Shown one piece after another: positions 20,684-30,456 of a stretch of 64,000 bases of DNA. Numbering within the stretch: position 1 is the stretch's first letter; the number at the start of each line of letters is the position of its first letter. Below the pieces are notes generated by a model. It worked only from the letters and a program-made list of their open reading frames with translations. It had not been told where the DNA came from and did no database searches. The stretch is taken from positions 1,361,492-1,425,491 of the forward strand of contig CAMZMU010000116.1 of assembly GCA_947311845.1 (NCBI GenBank), written 5' to 3'. The stretch is from Poa pratensis. Its lineage: Eukaryota > Streptophyta > Magnoliopsida > Poales > Poaceae. The position numbers and the translations under genes are program-made.

Positions 20684-22872
20684 TCAAGTATCTAACAGGT
20701 GGCTTCGACGAAGTGGAATGTGGAAGTGTCGAATGAGAATCCACGCAACCGTAATGAATTCGCCACCCCTGTTTAGCTGACGAGCATGCGACTCCGGGCT
20801 ACAGCGCAGGGCAGCATAGAGCAACATTTCCGCCCATACCCCAAAAATAGCTTCCAGCAAATTGGGCTTCCTTGACTCCAGATGGAGAAGCTCCGCAGCA
20901 TGTTCTGCTGCGTGCATATTAGCAGCAGCATAACTAGTTGAATCTGGTTTTACGCTTTCAGGCGGGGCGTACTCCCACTGAAATAATCGAACAGACAAAG
21001 CCCAATTAAACAGGTAAGATGTAAGCAGTTGACATATTTCGAAAAAGCAAGTCGGTTCAACTTTAATTTTTACCAAACGAGATTTGAATCTGGGTAGAAT
21101 AAAGTGAATGACCATACCTTTCCTTCGTAATCACTGAGGAACCTGCTGTGAAAAAACAAAGCAAGCTGCTCTATCTGTGGGATCCTGCAGGAATCATTGG
21201 GTCCATCACTGTGGAATAGTTTCTTCAGCATGTCCCACCATTTATTTGGCGATTCTCTATCTCCTTGGTGCCTAGACCACATTATGTCCAAGAAGCAGCA
21301 GGTCTGATTAAGACAGCTTTCATCAATGTAGCCAGGTAGCATGTCGGGCTTGGTCACTAGCAGGAACATCATATAATTGGACAACATCTTGACTGCTTTA
21401 GCTAGATCTCCTTGGCGTCCAGCCTCCTTGGATCTACAAAGGTAGACATCAGTTGCAATGTGCCAGATGAGGATGCTGTGTGCAAAGTCAAGGCTCAAAC
21501 TCCAATGACTCCATCCAGCTTCTTCCTTGCCTAACCCGCTGCTCTTCAGTACTTGGATGCCTCTTGAGTTCCGTGGGTCTAATTTGGGCAATGTTTCCAA
21601 CAACAACCGTGGGAGATGTGTTTCTGAGATGTCGGTAGTGCACACGAAATGCACTCTCATCCACCAATTCTGGAGCCCCACTCTCATCGACCAATTCTGG
21701 AGCCCCACTCTCATCGACCAATTCTGGAGCCACATCATCCCGCCTAGCTCAGTCTTGTCCCGGGTGCAAAAGTGAAACAGATTATACTGCCCAATGGAGC
21801 TCTACCACCTTCTCTTGCTTGCTGCGCCGACACGACTACGGAGGAATTTGAGCCCAGTTCGAATCCCATGGGTCCCTTTGAATCTGCACAGCCTGGCACA
21901 CATCCACGTCGACCCCATTGCTGTAAGCACGGATATGATCTCCAAGACCAGAACCCCAACTAACAAAATATAGGTGATATTAACATCAACTCTACTGTAA
22001 CCATTTTTGTTCCTTGATGTGAAGACCTTGAATATGCCGATTGTTATTTCAAGAGAAACGAAGCGGATGCAGTAGCCGTACCAGGTTTGGATCACCCAAG
22101 ACTTTGTGTACATGATGTCGTACATCAGGGATAACTGCATCTGAATCAAATTGTACATGTCATCCCCTTGCAGAGGATATACATCATGAGTATTGTCCAG
22201 AGCACATACAGGGCTCCCGGTAAAGGGTTCCGCGCATTTTCTAAGTAGGAAATGAGCTAAAGTTAGAAGTTCCTCCTCATTATCATCTCTCTGATTGGGC
22301 AAACTGTTCTTCACGGTCCATTCCATATAAGAATTGAAACCTGTTGCTTTAACAGGATTGAATATGCTTTTGATGCCGCCCATGCTGCCACATCTCAGAG
22401 CCCATGTCCTCTCACCATACTTAAGGACGCCCACGACGAAAATCAAGAAAGGTGCTTTCGAATGCAAGCTCCCACCGGTGGCAACGACAGAATACTTGGA
22501 GAGGACAAAGGCAGCTCCTAGGGTTTGCACGACTAGCATGAGCAGGTGCCGAGGCCAGAGCCGGCAGTCCTCAATGGCATAGGCGGTGATGGTGTCCGGA
22601 CCACCCAAATGCACCAACATGAGCGGTGCCCAGAAGGCCATGAGCTGGTTCTTCCCCGACAGACTAGCGTACGACATGTGGCCAAGGGCGTAGATCGCGG
22701 TGATGTCAGCAAGAAGGTACAGCAACCACAGGAGGAGCATCAAAACAGTTGAGGCATTACGCCGACGGATCCCAGCAAGGAAGAAGAGGACAACTTGAAA
22801 TGTTAAGCTGAGGAGGACCGTGATTTGGATCCCTGAATCGGTCCACAACTGCACAATCCCACCTACAGCCAT
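20684..22872 (-). pseudogene. DUF4220/DUF594 membrane protein gene with one premature stop
   Basis: Exon 1 runs from the ATG at 22872 to 21118. An intron (20978-21117, GT-AG) follows, then a second exon to the stop at 20684. The N-terminal half has four or more hydrophobic segments typical of DUF4220; the C-terminal half carries DUF594 landmarks (ILIWHIATD, MLSNYMMFLLVTKP, WAEMLLYAA, RQLNRGGEFITV). A single in-frame TAG at 21804-21802, at KRRW-stop-SSIGQYNL, interrupts an otherwise continuous frame of about 680 codons; homologues read through here with Ser or a similar residue. A 27-bp tandem repeat expands the segment just after it. This is a large grass family of unknown function. Either it is a very young pseudogene or a shortened 356-aa membrane protein is made. 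Confidence 0.8.
21655..21735 (-). repeat. 27-bp tandem repeat inside the DUF594 coding region, about 2.7 copies
   Basis: The unit, read on the minus strand, encodes LQNWSMRVG, LQNWSMRVG and LQNWWMRVH. The third copy looks ancestral because relatives have a single W-W-containing segment here. The period is a multiple of three, so the frame is kept. Confidence 0.85.
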
Positions 22873-24110
22873 TTATCTACTTGCTCGCGCCCCTCAACTC
22901 GGAGCTTGAATTGCTGTCGTCAATGTACTGCCCAGTGAGGAGCTAGACTTGCACTGTGACCAGACTCGAATGTACTTGCAGTGAAGATCTATATTTGTTG
23001 TCGTCCCTCGTCCCTGAAATGAGGATTAATTGAACTAAATCCCACCATTGCTGCAGCTACGGACCGAGGTGTGCTGGCAGGCACAAGTCAATGCGATGTG
23101 GCGGCAGAGCTCGTACCTCGTTTAGCAGTGCAGGCCGCCGGTGAAGATTGGATTTTGTCCTCTCCGCGTCGTCGATCTGAACAATAGAAAGAAGGTAAGC
23201 CCAACCGTTGCTGCACTGCACTGCACTGAACAAGATAGAAGAATTGTTGAAACTGGCTTTTCTAATTTTAGCTAGACAGTCGTCGGAAAACTGGCTTTTC
23301 TTCACATGTTAGCAGCGCAGATCTCGCTCTGTTAGCAGCGCAGGCCGGCGGTGAACAGAGGGCTTCCTTCTCCGCGTCGTCGATCATAAACCTTGGAAAG
23401 AGGACCGCGATCAACCATTTCTGCACTCAACAACCGGCTACGAATCGAACCCGGGTCGGCGCAGGCCATACGAGCCGGCGGCGGCGGCATAGGAGGTAGA
23501 AGCAGGGCAGAGGGAGATGTGGATGGGGCCACCGGCCATACGTACCTAGCGGGATGAATCTTCCGTGGAGGACGTCCGTGCGCAGAGAAGCTGGGCCGTG
23601 GCAGCGGAAGCTCACCCGGCGAGGCGAGGTGAAAGGACGCCGGCGACGCGTGCACAGAGTGGAGCGAGTGAGTGGGAGGAGGTGAACGAAGCAAACAAGA
23701 AAGCTTTGCTTTTGGCTTCACGAGCACACACACACCCAAACCAACTAGACCTAGTACTAGCTTGACTTGACTTGACTTGACTCGGGTCAGCAAATAACAC
23801 GCTTGTTCCCATTTCGAACATGAAGGAGAGATCTTGGACTAACATGAAGGATTCAGATTTGGATTTGTATGTACATCAACACGCTTGTTCCCATTTCGAA
23901 AAAAAATTAACACGCTTATTGTGTAATTTTGTGTAGATGCAGATAAAACCCAATTAAATTATCCCTGCACACCATTATTATTAAGCCATAGAGTTTCTAA
24001 TATACCTGGTACTTTTATAAGAGTTTTAACAACATATGAAACAATATTCTCATATTCTTTTCATAGGGTTTTTAGAGAGATCATTCAAAGATAATCTATG
24101 ATTATGATTA
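22873..24110. promoter_or_regulatory. Upstream region of the DUF594 gene, with tandem TTGAC boxes at 23762-23781
   Basis: No gene is supported here. Four TTGAC units in direct tandem (23762, 23767, 23772, 23777) match the W-box core bound by WRKY factors, about 900 bp upstream of the minus-strand start. TGTTAGCAGCGCAGGC-type sequence occurs twice (near 23120 and 23330). A related segment with TTCACGAGC...CTTGACTTGACTTGGG recurs at 24790-24845. Confidence 0.35.
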
Positions 24111-24950
24111 AATCACAAATCTCAATGTAATACAAGGAATTCAAGAAATATAAGAGGTGTCGGGCCATGGAGGCGGGGCGGATCTCGGCCCCATTGGCGG
24201 GAGGGCTCCGTTCCCCTGATTTTAGGGTTAAGCTTTGGTGGGGAGGCGCTCAGGTGGTGGTGGCAGCGCCTCTTCCAATAAAGTCTCCCTGGCTTCAACC
24301 CCATCTCGGCGGAGACGTCGAGAAGTTCGTGGGAGTGGTTTGGTTCTCGAGAACTTCTTCTGGTGGTGGCGTTCTTCAGATCGTCATGGAGCTTCATCGG
24401 CGGTTCATTCTTCTTCTTCGGTTCAGGGAAAGATGTGGTCTTCTTGACCCGTTCGGCGACTTCCCGTCCGCAACCAACAACGTCAAGCCGGCTCTAGGAG
24501 TAGCAGCAGCGGCGGCGCGCCGTCGACACGGTCTGGAGGTTAAAGACGAAGGACATCTTAAGGATCTCGATGTGATTTTCGTTTTTTTGGAAGTGTCTTT
24601 ATTGTTTCATGTTTTTTTTAATGTCAGGATCCTTTTCGTAGAAAATGGGTTTGGACAAGGGAAGGTGTAACAAATCGACCGACATAGAGATGCGTAGAGC
24701 AAACAAGTAGTTTGGCCCGGGCAGGCATTAGCTTGTGCTAGCTAGAAACCTTTGCCTTTTTATTTTGCGGGTAAGAAACTTTTGCTTTTCGTTTCACGAG
24801 CCAAACATACCCAATCAATTTAGGTCGACACTTGACTTGACTTGGGTGAGAGGTGGAAAAGTTGTATAGCCAATAAGCATGCACATGCAGGCTTTTATTT
24901 GGTATATAAATTAATCAATATATCACAGATTATAGAATGAAAGTGCATGA
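24111..24950. other. Unclassified GC-rich block and duplicated promoter-like segment
   Basis: 24160-24670 is GC-rich and then T-rich with open but domain-free frames, similar in style to the retroposon blocks but without a terminal A-run. 24770-24850 is a diverged copy of the TTGAC-containing segment at 23690-23785. Confidence 0.35.
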
Positions 24951-25212
24951 GACTAGCCACAGTGGGGGTATCATGCATGCCATGTTGGCAAAAAAACTGA
25001 TGTGTCACTGCAATTAATGATGAGAGAGGTGATAGTAGTATCATAGGTAGATACCGTAACATAACGGATTCCAATGCAATATGAGTCTACAACCTAACAA
25101 ATGTAGCATTGTATGATACCACAATTATGTTACTACCCATTGTGGAGGTAGTAACATAGACTAGTATCATATGCATGATACTAGTATATGATACTCTCCA
25201 TTGTGACTAGTC
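24951..25212. mobile_element. MITE, 262 bp
   Basis: The termini GACTAGCCACAGTGG and (reverse complement) GACTAGTCACAATGG match at 13 of 15 positions. TGA flanks both ends (24948-24950 and 25213-25215), and ATGATACTAG-type motifs repeat inside. The 3-bp duplication suggests a Tourist/Harbinger-like MITE, though TGA is not the usual TWA. Confidence 0.7.
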
Positions 25213-25221
25213 TGAAAGCAC

Positions 25222-25919
25222 TCCCGCCTTTGTCAACATCTTTATGATAGTTTACGAGATGATTAGCCTCCTAGCAGCTTGAGTAGTTTATTTAGGGAAC
25301 ATGTTACTACTTGCTGAGTGGCTCCAAATATTCTACGAGGATCCTGCACAATGCTCCAAGAATAAATTGTTGCATTCATCTTGTATATCCATGCTACTGT
25401 ACCTTGAGAACTGAGCCCCTCATCAAGAGAAAGAATGCTTAGGCCGCGCTTGGAATCCCCGTAAACTAGCCGGAAACGGCCGGAAAAAATACGGACGTCG
25501 GGTGGTCACGCTACTTTTCCGAAAGATTCCGCCCGTATTTTACGGAGGTAGAGTTTTACACGGTACCGGAGATCTGAATCTTGACATGCACAGTGCTCAA
25601 GACCAGGCATGCAGAGATCAAGCATGCAGGTTTCTTGGAAACTAGAGCAAAGGAAAGAAAAGGTGTTTTCAAACCGTGGAATGCAGATGCGGCAGCTCAG
25701 AGACGGTCGAGAGTCTCTGCTTGCACGCGAGAAACATTGAGTGCAGGACACGACGGACTCTGCACTGTCTTTGAGCATTTAATTAGAGGAGGCCCTGCGT
25801 ACACATGCTGTCAGTGAGTCAGTCAGACACTTTTTTAGGGTGAAAATTATAAAAAATCTAGTAATTGAATTAACTAATCTGGAAAAATGACATTATTTCG
25901 AGAAGTAATTGACTTAACT
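25222..25919. repeat. Flank repeat D, second copy
   Basis: Collinear with 14900-15380. It carries a 120-bp insertion at about 25443-25566 (starting GGCCGCGCTTGG) that is absent from both other copies. It ends at the junction with the truncated kinase fragment. Confidence 0.75.
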
Positions 25920-25920
25920 A

Positions 25921-26680
25921 ATGCTGGTGGACAGCGAGACCCATGTCACGACTGTTGTGGCAGGCACCTTTGGGTACCTAGCACCAGGTACTTGTTCTTC
26001 TCTCTATACTAGTCGACACTGTAATGCATTATATGAATATTTAAGCATTTTCTTGCGAGGAGGAAAAGTTGTTATTGTCATTCTTTAACATATTAAAGGA
26101 ATATCTGTGTTACTTCACGTGCTGTTTGTAGTTGGAAGTAATAGTGACATAAATTTAGATACCTCCATGTTCTCAACCATTGCTAACCTCCCATCCAAGC
26201 TAACAAAGCTTATGTTGAACTTTTACTGTCAGAATACCTGCAAAATGGCCATTCAACTGAGAAATCAGACGTTTATAGCTTCGGAGTGCTTTTGCTGGAG
26301 TTGGTGACCGGAAAGAGGCCTACTGATTCTTGCTTCCTCAACAAGGGACTCAACATTGTTGGCTGGGTAAGTAGTTTTTGTTCCAAAGTTGCCACTTGTA
26401 TAATCCTGAAACAAAAAGCAGCCTGAACTCTTGAGCTTTTGCTTTGTTGCAGCTGAACACGCTGACGGGGGAGCACCGGCTGGAGGAGATCGTGGACGAG
26501 CGGTCGGGCGACGTGGAGGTGGAAGCCGTGGAGGCCATCCTAGACATCGCGGCGATGTGCACGGATGCGGACCCGGGTCAGCGGCCATCGATGAGTGCGG
26601 TGCTGAAAATGCTGGAGGAGGAGATCCTGTCGCCGCCGAACCTCAGCGAGCTCTACTACGAGCAGCACCTGGAGCTCTGA
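25921..26680 (+). pseudogene. Truncated second copy of the receptor kinase C-terminus
   Basis: Exon pieces 25921-25987, 26233-26366 and 26453-26680 match the last three exons of the gene at 10758, with the same introns. The copy begins just after the DFG motif. An ATG at the junction (25921-25923) is in frame, giving a possible 142-aa product (67+134+228 nt) spanning the activation segment ([14 protein letters not shown]) to the normal C-terminus. It lacks the glycine loop, Lys and HRD and cannot be a kinase. The last exon differs from the parent at 11 of 228 sites, 9 of them synonymous. Its own 3' flank is split at 26947 by a retrotransposon. Confidence 0.85.
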
Positions 26681-26947
26681 ATGAATGTGAGTGTAACAAC
26701 GGTACTTGTTGTGCTACTACTCATGAATCATGGTGACGGGATCAGGAAGTACGTAGTAAATTTTTGTAGATATGGTGATGAACTTGTTGTAGGTTTTGTG
26801 GCTGGACATTTCCTCATCTGTTGTGCCAACTGCCTAGTTGGTTCTTCTTGGGACAGAGAGACCAAAATCGCCTGTACATATAGAGACCTTTGTTTGTTTG
26901 TTTGTTTGTTTTTTTCTCCTTTTTTCTGTTCTTTGCCTGACCTCTTT

Positions 26948-27430
26948 TGATATGGGCACGACGGAGGAGGTGCAGCCTAATTTCAGGACTCCACCAAGCT
27001 AGTTGTGTCAATTGTAATTTTATTTATGTCTTTGCTATTTTTAATAAGTGTTCGAGTTGGGCCTGTCCAACCGAACCAGCTAGGCCCATTAGTGGGGCGC
27101 CCCAGCCTCCATATAAGGAGCTGGCCGAGTTAGGGTTTAGGGAGTTCAGTTGTTTAGTCTAAAACTATCGTGTGCTCCCCTACGTATCATCCCTCCGGGG
27201 AAACGGCGCTGCCGTGTTATCAATAAAGATTGCTGCGAGGGTGCTTGTGTTCATCAAGTGTTATCGTGCTCAGGTTAGAGGCGTGGTGATCTTCATCACG
27301 TTGCTCGCTGGATTCGTCCTTACCTTCAGGTGACGTTTATCGATGTTGTTGGAAGGAATTCTATCCGGGTTACTCGCTGTGAAAGATCGGGACAACAATC
27401 ATAGGATCATCCCCTTGTTGATCTTTATCA
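26948..27430 (+). repeat. 5' LTR of the gag-protease element
   Basis: 483 bp with TG...CA ends. Compared with the 3' copy it has two extra short segments, near 27180 and 27340. Confidence 0.9.
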
Positions 27431-28035
27431 TCTTGGTATCAGATTCCTGGGTTGCTCACGGCGAGTTGTTGCGTTGTGGTTTGATTGGGATCAGGCCACT
27501 ATAAAAGAGGAGTTTGCTTCGTTTCTGTTTCTGCCGGGAAGCTGCTGTGTGGGCGCGTGGAGGAATTTCCGTCGCCGCTGTCACGTTCGTCTAGAAAGAA
27601 GAGCAGCGAAGGAAGCAAGATCGGTGGAGATCGGTTTCGTGGAGATTGATTCAGCCAGATTGGTTTTGTTCCGTGCAATCCTGAGCAACACGAGTTGATC
27701 AGATCTTTGCGTGTTGGTGTTGATCACGGAGCAGCACGTACGCGTGGACGTATTTTTTCCGATCAAGGTCAGCAGGAGGGAGCAACCGCCAGGGAGATCA
27801 GGCATCTCCACATCGCGCGTGGAGAAGCAGGAGTCCAGGCCGCTCTGCCGCGCAAGGAGCTGCAGGCATCCAGGCGATCATCAGTTTGCACGCGCCGCCA
27901 GGGTCTAGGTGCTTGATTCCCAGCAAGAGTCCAGGTCGCGTCCGTGTACGTCTAGATTCGGTGAAATCTGTTTCGTATTTTCTGGGCACATATACGCTTG
28001 GCAAATAAGGAACGAGAAGAGGCAATTTCGGATCA

Positions 28036-29522
28036 ATGTCCGCACAGAATAAATCTGAGTTGGTTTTACGTGGCTCTTCACATGGAAATGACAGTATATT
28101 TGCCGCGACGGACATCTATAATGATTATTTAGACCAGATCAAAAGTGTGTTATGGGATCCTCGTGCAAAAACATGCAAGTTGTTACATACTGCAACCCCG
28201 TCGAGTACAAGTCATGGGAAAATACGATGGAGCATGGTTTTCGCCTCTGTAAACTCACGCTTGATGGTCTGTCCTTTTACAGTCTTGCCATTAGAAGTAC
28301 TGAGATAAAGATATATTCGTGGTGGAAGGATGAAAGGCGTATGAACCACATCCCAGATATTGAAGCGGATACTTGGAAGGCATACAAAAGATTTTTACGC
28401 ACCAAATTTTTGCCGGAATCTATGGAGAAGGACACGGTTGATCGCAATGTTTTGGTGTGTTTTGCAACCGTGGATGAGGTTGTACCGTTGAGTAGGCTGA
28501 ACGTGCAACTCAAGCGGGTACGTGATGATACTTGCACGACCGTTGATAGCGGACAGCGTTGGAATTTATTTCAGACGCAATGCATGATCAAGGGCACGGC
28601 GTGCAAGCTCATGATCGATGGAGGTAGCTGTACCAATGGCATAAGCAAGGCAATGGTGGCTTCTTTGGGGTTGTCCACATGGCGTATTCCTGAACCTAAG
28701 CATCTCGAGTGGTTGAATAGCTGCGGTATGCTGAAGGTTACACATAGAGTGCGTGTGCCATTTACAGTTGGTGACTATGTTGATGACGTGGAATGCGACG
28801 TGTTGCCATTGGAGGTGTGTGGGCTGTTACTTGGACGTCCATGGCAGTATGATCGTAATGCTTTATATGCTGGGAGAGCAAATACATATTCTTTTGTGCA
28901 TGATGGCAAGCAGCGGACTTTGAAGCCTATGAGAGATGATCAAATCAAGTCCGATGTGGTGCTGGTGGTACACAAGGAGAAGTTGCGCAAGGCTAAGCCA
29001 AAATCTGGGCTAGCTAAGCCGCAGCATGAAGAGCATGATGCCCAGAGCGACAGTGTTGATATTGCTTCAGCTATGCCTGTAGATGACAAGTCTGTACTTG
29101 TTAGTGACAAGCCAGTTGAAGTGCAGCCTCTTATTGCTAAGAGGACGGATATTGCAGCATGTGTTCCAGTTGGTGTTGACAAAGGTGTTCAGACCAATGA
29201 TGATTGTGCTGAACGTATCTCGGTGCGTGTGGTCCCGCGAGTACACGGTCGCAGCTCTGTCAGCCCACCTGTGAGGTGTTTGTTGGAGCAGCAGTGCGGT
29301 TGCACAAGGGTAGAGATGGACATGTTCGTCAGTTGTGTGGCCCGGGCATTACCACTTTGCAAGGTCGTCCAGCGAAGGTACATGTTCAGCGACACAAGGC
29401 TCCAGCAAGGGTTCCTAAGAGAGGGCAGGAGAAGATGGTGGCGCCACGGTTCATATGGAGAAGAAAATCAAGTCAAGCAAGCCGAGAGGGAGGATGTGGA
29501 GTGGAAGGCCAGCGAGACTTGA
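28036..29522 (+). CDS. gag-retropepsin polyprotein, frameshifted near its start
   Basis: The ATG at 28036 opens a gag N-terminus (MSAQNKSELVLRG...) that is continued in another frame from about 28152 to a stop at 29522. The second frame has a gag core (EYKSWENTMEHGF, RFLRTKFLPESM), then an aspartic protease domain (roughly residues 140-270 of that frame) with the active site MIDGGSCTNGI and the flap-side motif LLGRPWQYDR. These match chromovirus-type Gypsy proteases. No CCHC knuckle was found. A Lys/Asp-rich linker and a low-complexity tail follow. Because of the frame change, one ORF cannot make the full product unless frameshifting occurs. Confidence 0.75.
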
Positions 29523-29618
29523 AGATGGCGAAGACGCGTGATGTTGTTGCTGATATCACGCCACCTTTTCGAGCCGACCCTCAAGCGTTGAGGACAACGC
29601 TTCTTGAAAAGGGGAGGA

Positions 29619-30078
29619 TGATATGGGCACGACGGAGGAGGTGCAGCCTAATTTCAGGACTCCACCAAGCTAGTTGTGTCAATTGTAATTTTATTTATGT
29701 CTTTGCTATTTTTAATAAGTGTTCGAGTTGGGCCTGTCCAACCGAACCAGCTAGGCCCATTAGTGGGGCGCCCCAGCCTCCATATAAGGAGCTGGCCGAG
29801 TTAGGGTTTAGGGAGTTCAGTTGTTTAGTCTAAAACTATCGTGTGCTCCCCTCCGAGGAAACGGCGCTGCCATGTTATCAATAAAGATTGCTGCGAGGGT
29901 GCTTGTGTTCATCAAGTGTTATCGTGCTCAGGTTAGAGGCGTGGTGATCTTCAACACGTTGCTCGCTAGATTCGACCTTACCTTCAGGCGACGTTGTTGG
30001 AAGGAATTCTATCCGGGTTACTCGCTGTGAAAGATCGGGACAACAATCATAGGATCATCCCCTTGTTGATCTTTATCA
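29619..30078 (+). repeat. 3' LTR of the gag-protease element
   Basis: 460 bp, identical in termini to the 5' LTR. It is followed by the duplicated TCTTT and then the resumed flank of the truncated kinase copy. Confidence 0.9.
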
Positions 30079-30455
30079 TCTTTTCTTTCTTTTGACCATT
30101 TTGACTGTATGGCCAGTTGAACCAAATCACCATCATACAGGCATGAAAAATTGAAAAGCATTTCGCTTTGAGACCAAAGTGAAAAATTAGAGGGAGGCTT
30201 GAGTAGTTTATTCATCTATCTCCATGGTACCTCGATAACCGAGCCCCTCATCAAGAGAAAGAATGCTTACCGGATATCTGAATCTTGACATGCACAGTGC
30301 TCAAGACTAGGCATGCAGAGATCAAGCATGCAGGTTTCTTGGAAACTAGAGCAAAGGAAAGAAAAGGTGTTTTCAAACCGTGGCATGCAGATGCAGCATC
30401 TCAGAAACGGTCGAGAGTCTCTGCTTGCACGCGAGAACATTCAGTGCAGGACAGT
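30079..30455. repeat. Flank repeat D, third (split) copy
   Basis: Resumes the kinase 3' flank interrupted at 26947 and matches 14735-15210 with a deletion. It ends abruptly at about 30455, where the exon array of the next locus begins, so this point is a rearrangement breakpoint. Confidence 0.75.
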
Positions 30456-30456
30456 A

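Larger units (their letters stand above)
26948..30078 (+). mobile_element. Non-autonomous Gypsy-type LTR retrotransposon (gag-protease only), 3131 bp
   Basis: Two LTRs (26948-27430 and 29619-30078) begin TGATATGGGC and end TTTATCA. The flanking 5-bp duplication TCTTT is at 26943-26947 and 30079-30083. A tRNA-Met-type binding site, TGGTATCAGA, starts at 27434, and the polypurine tract AAAAGGGGAGGA lies at 29607-29618. There is no reverse transcriptase, RNase H or integrase, so it must have moved with enzymes supplied by another element. The LTRs differ at about six sites plus two indels, pointing to a recent insertion. Confidence 0.92.
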
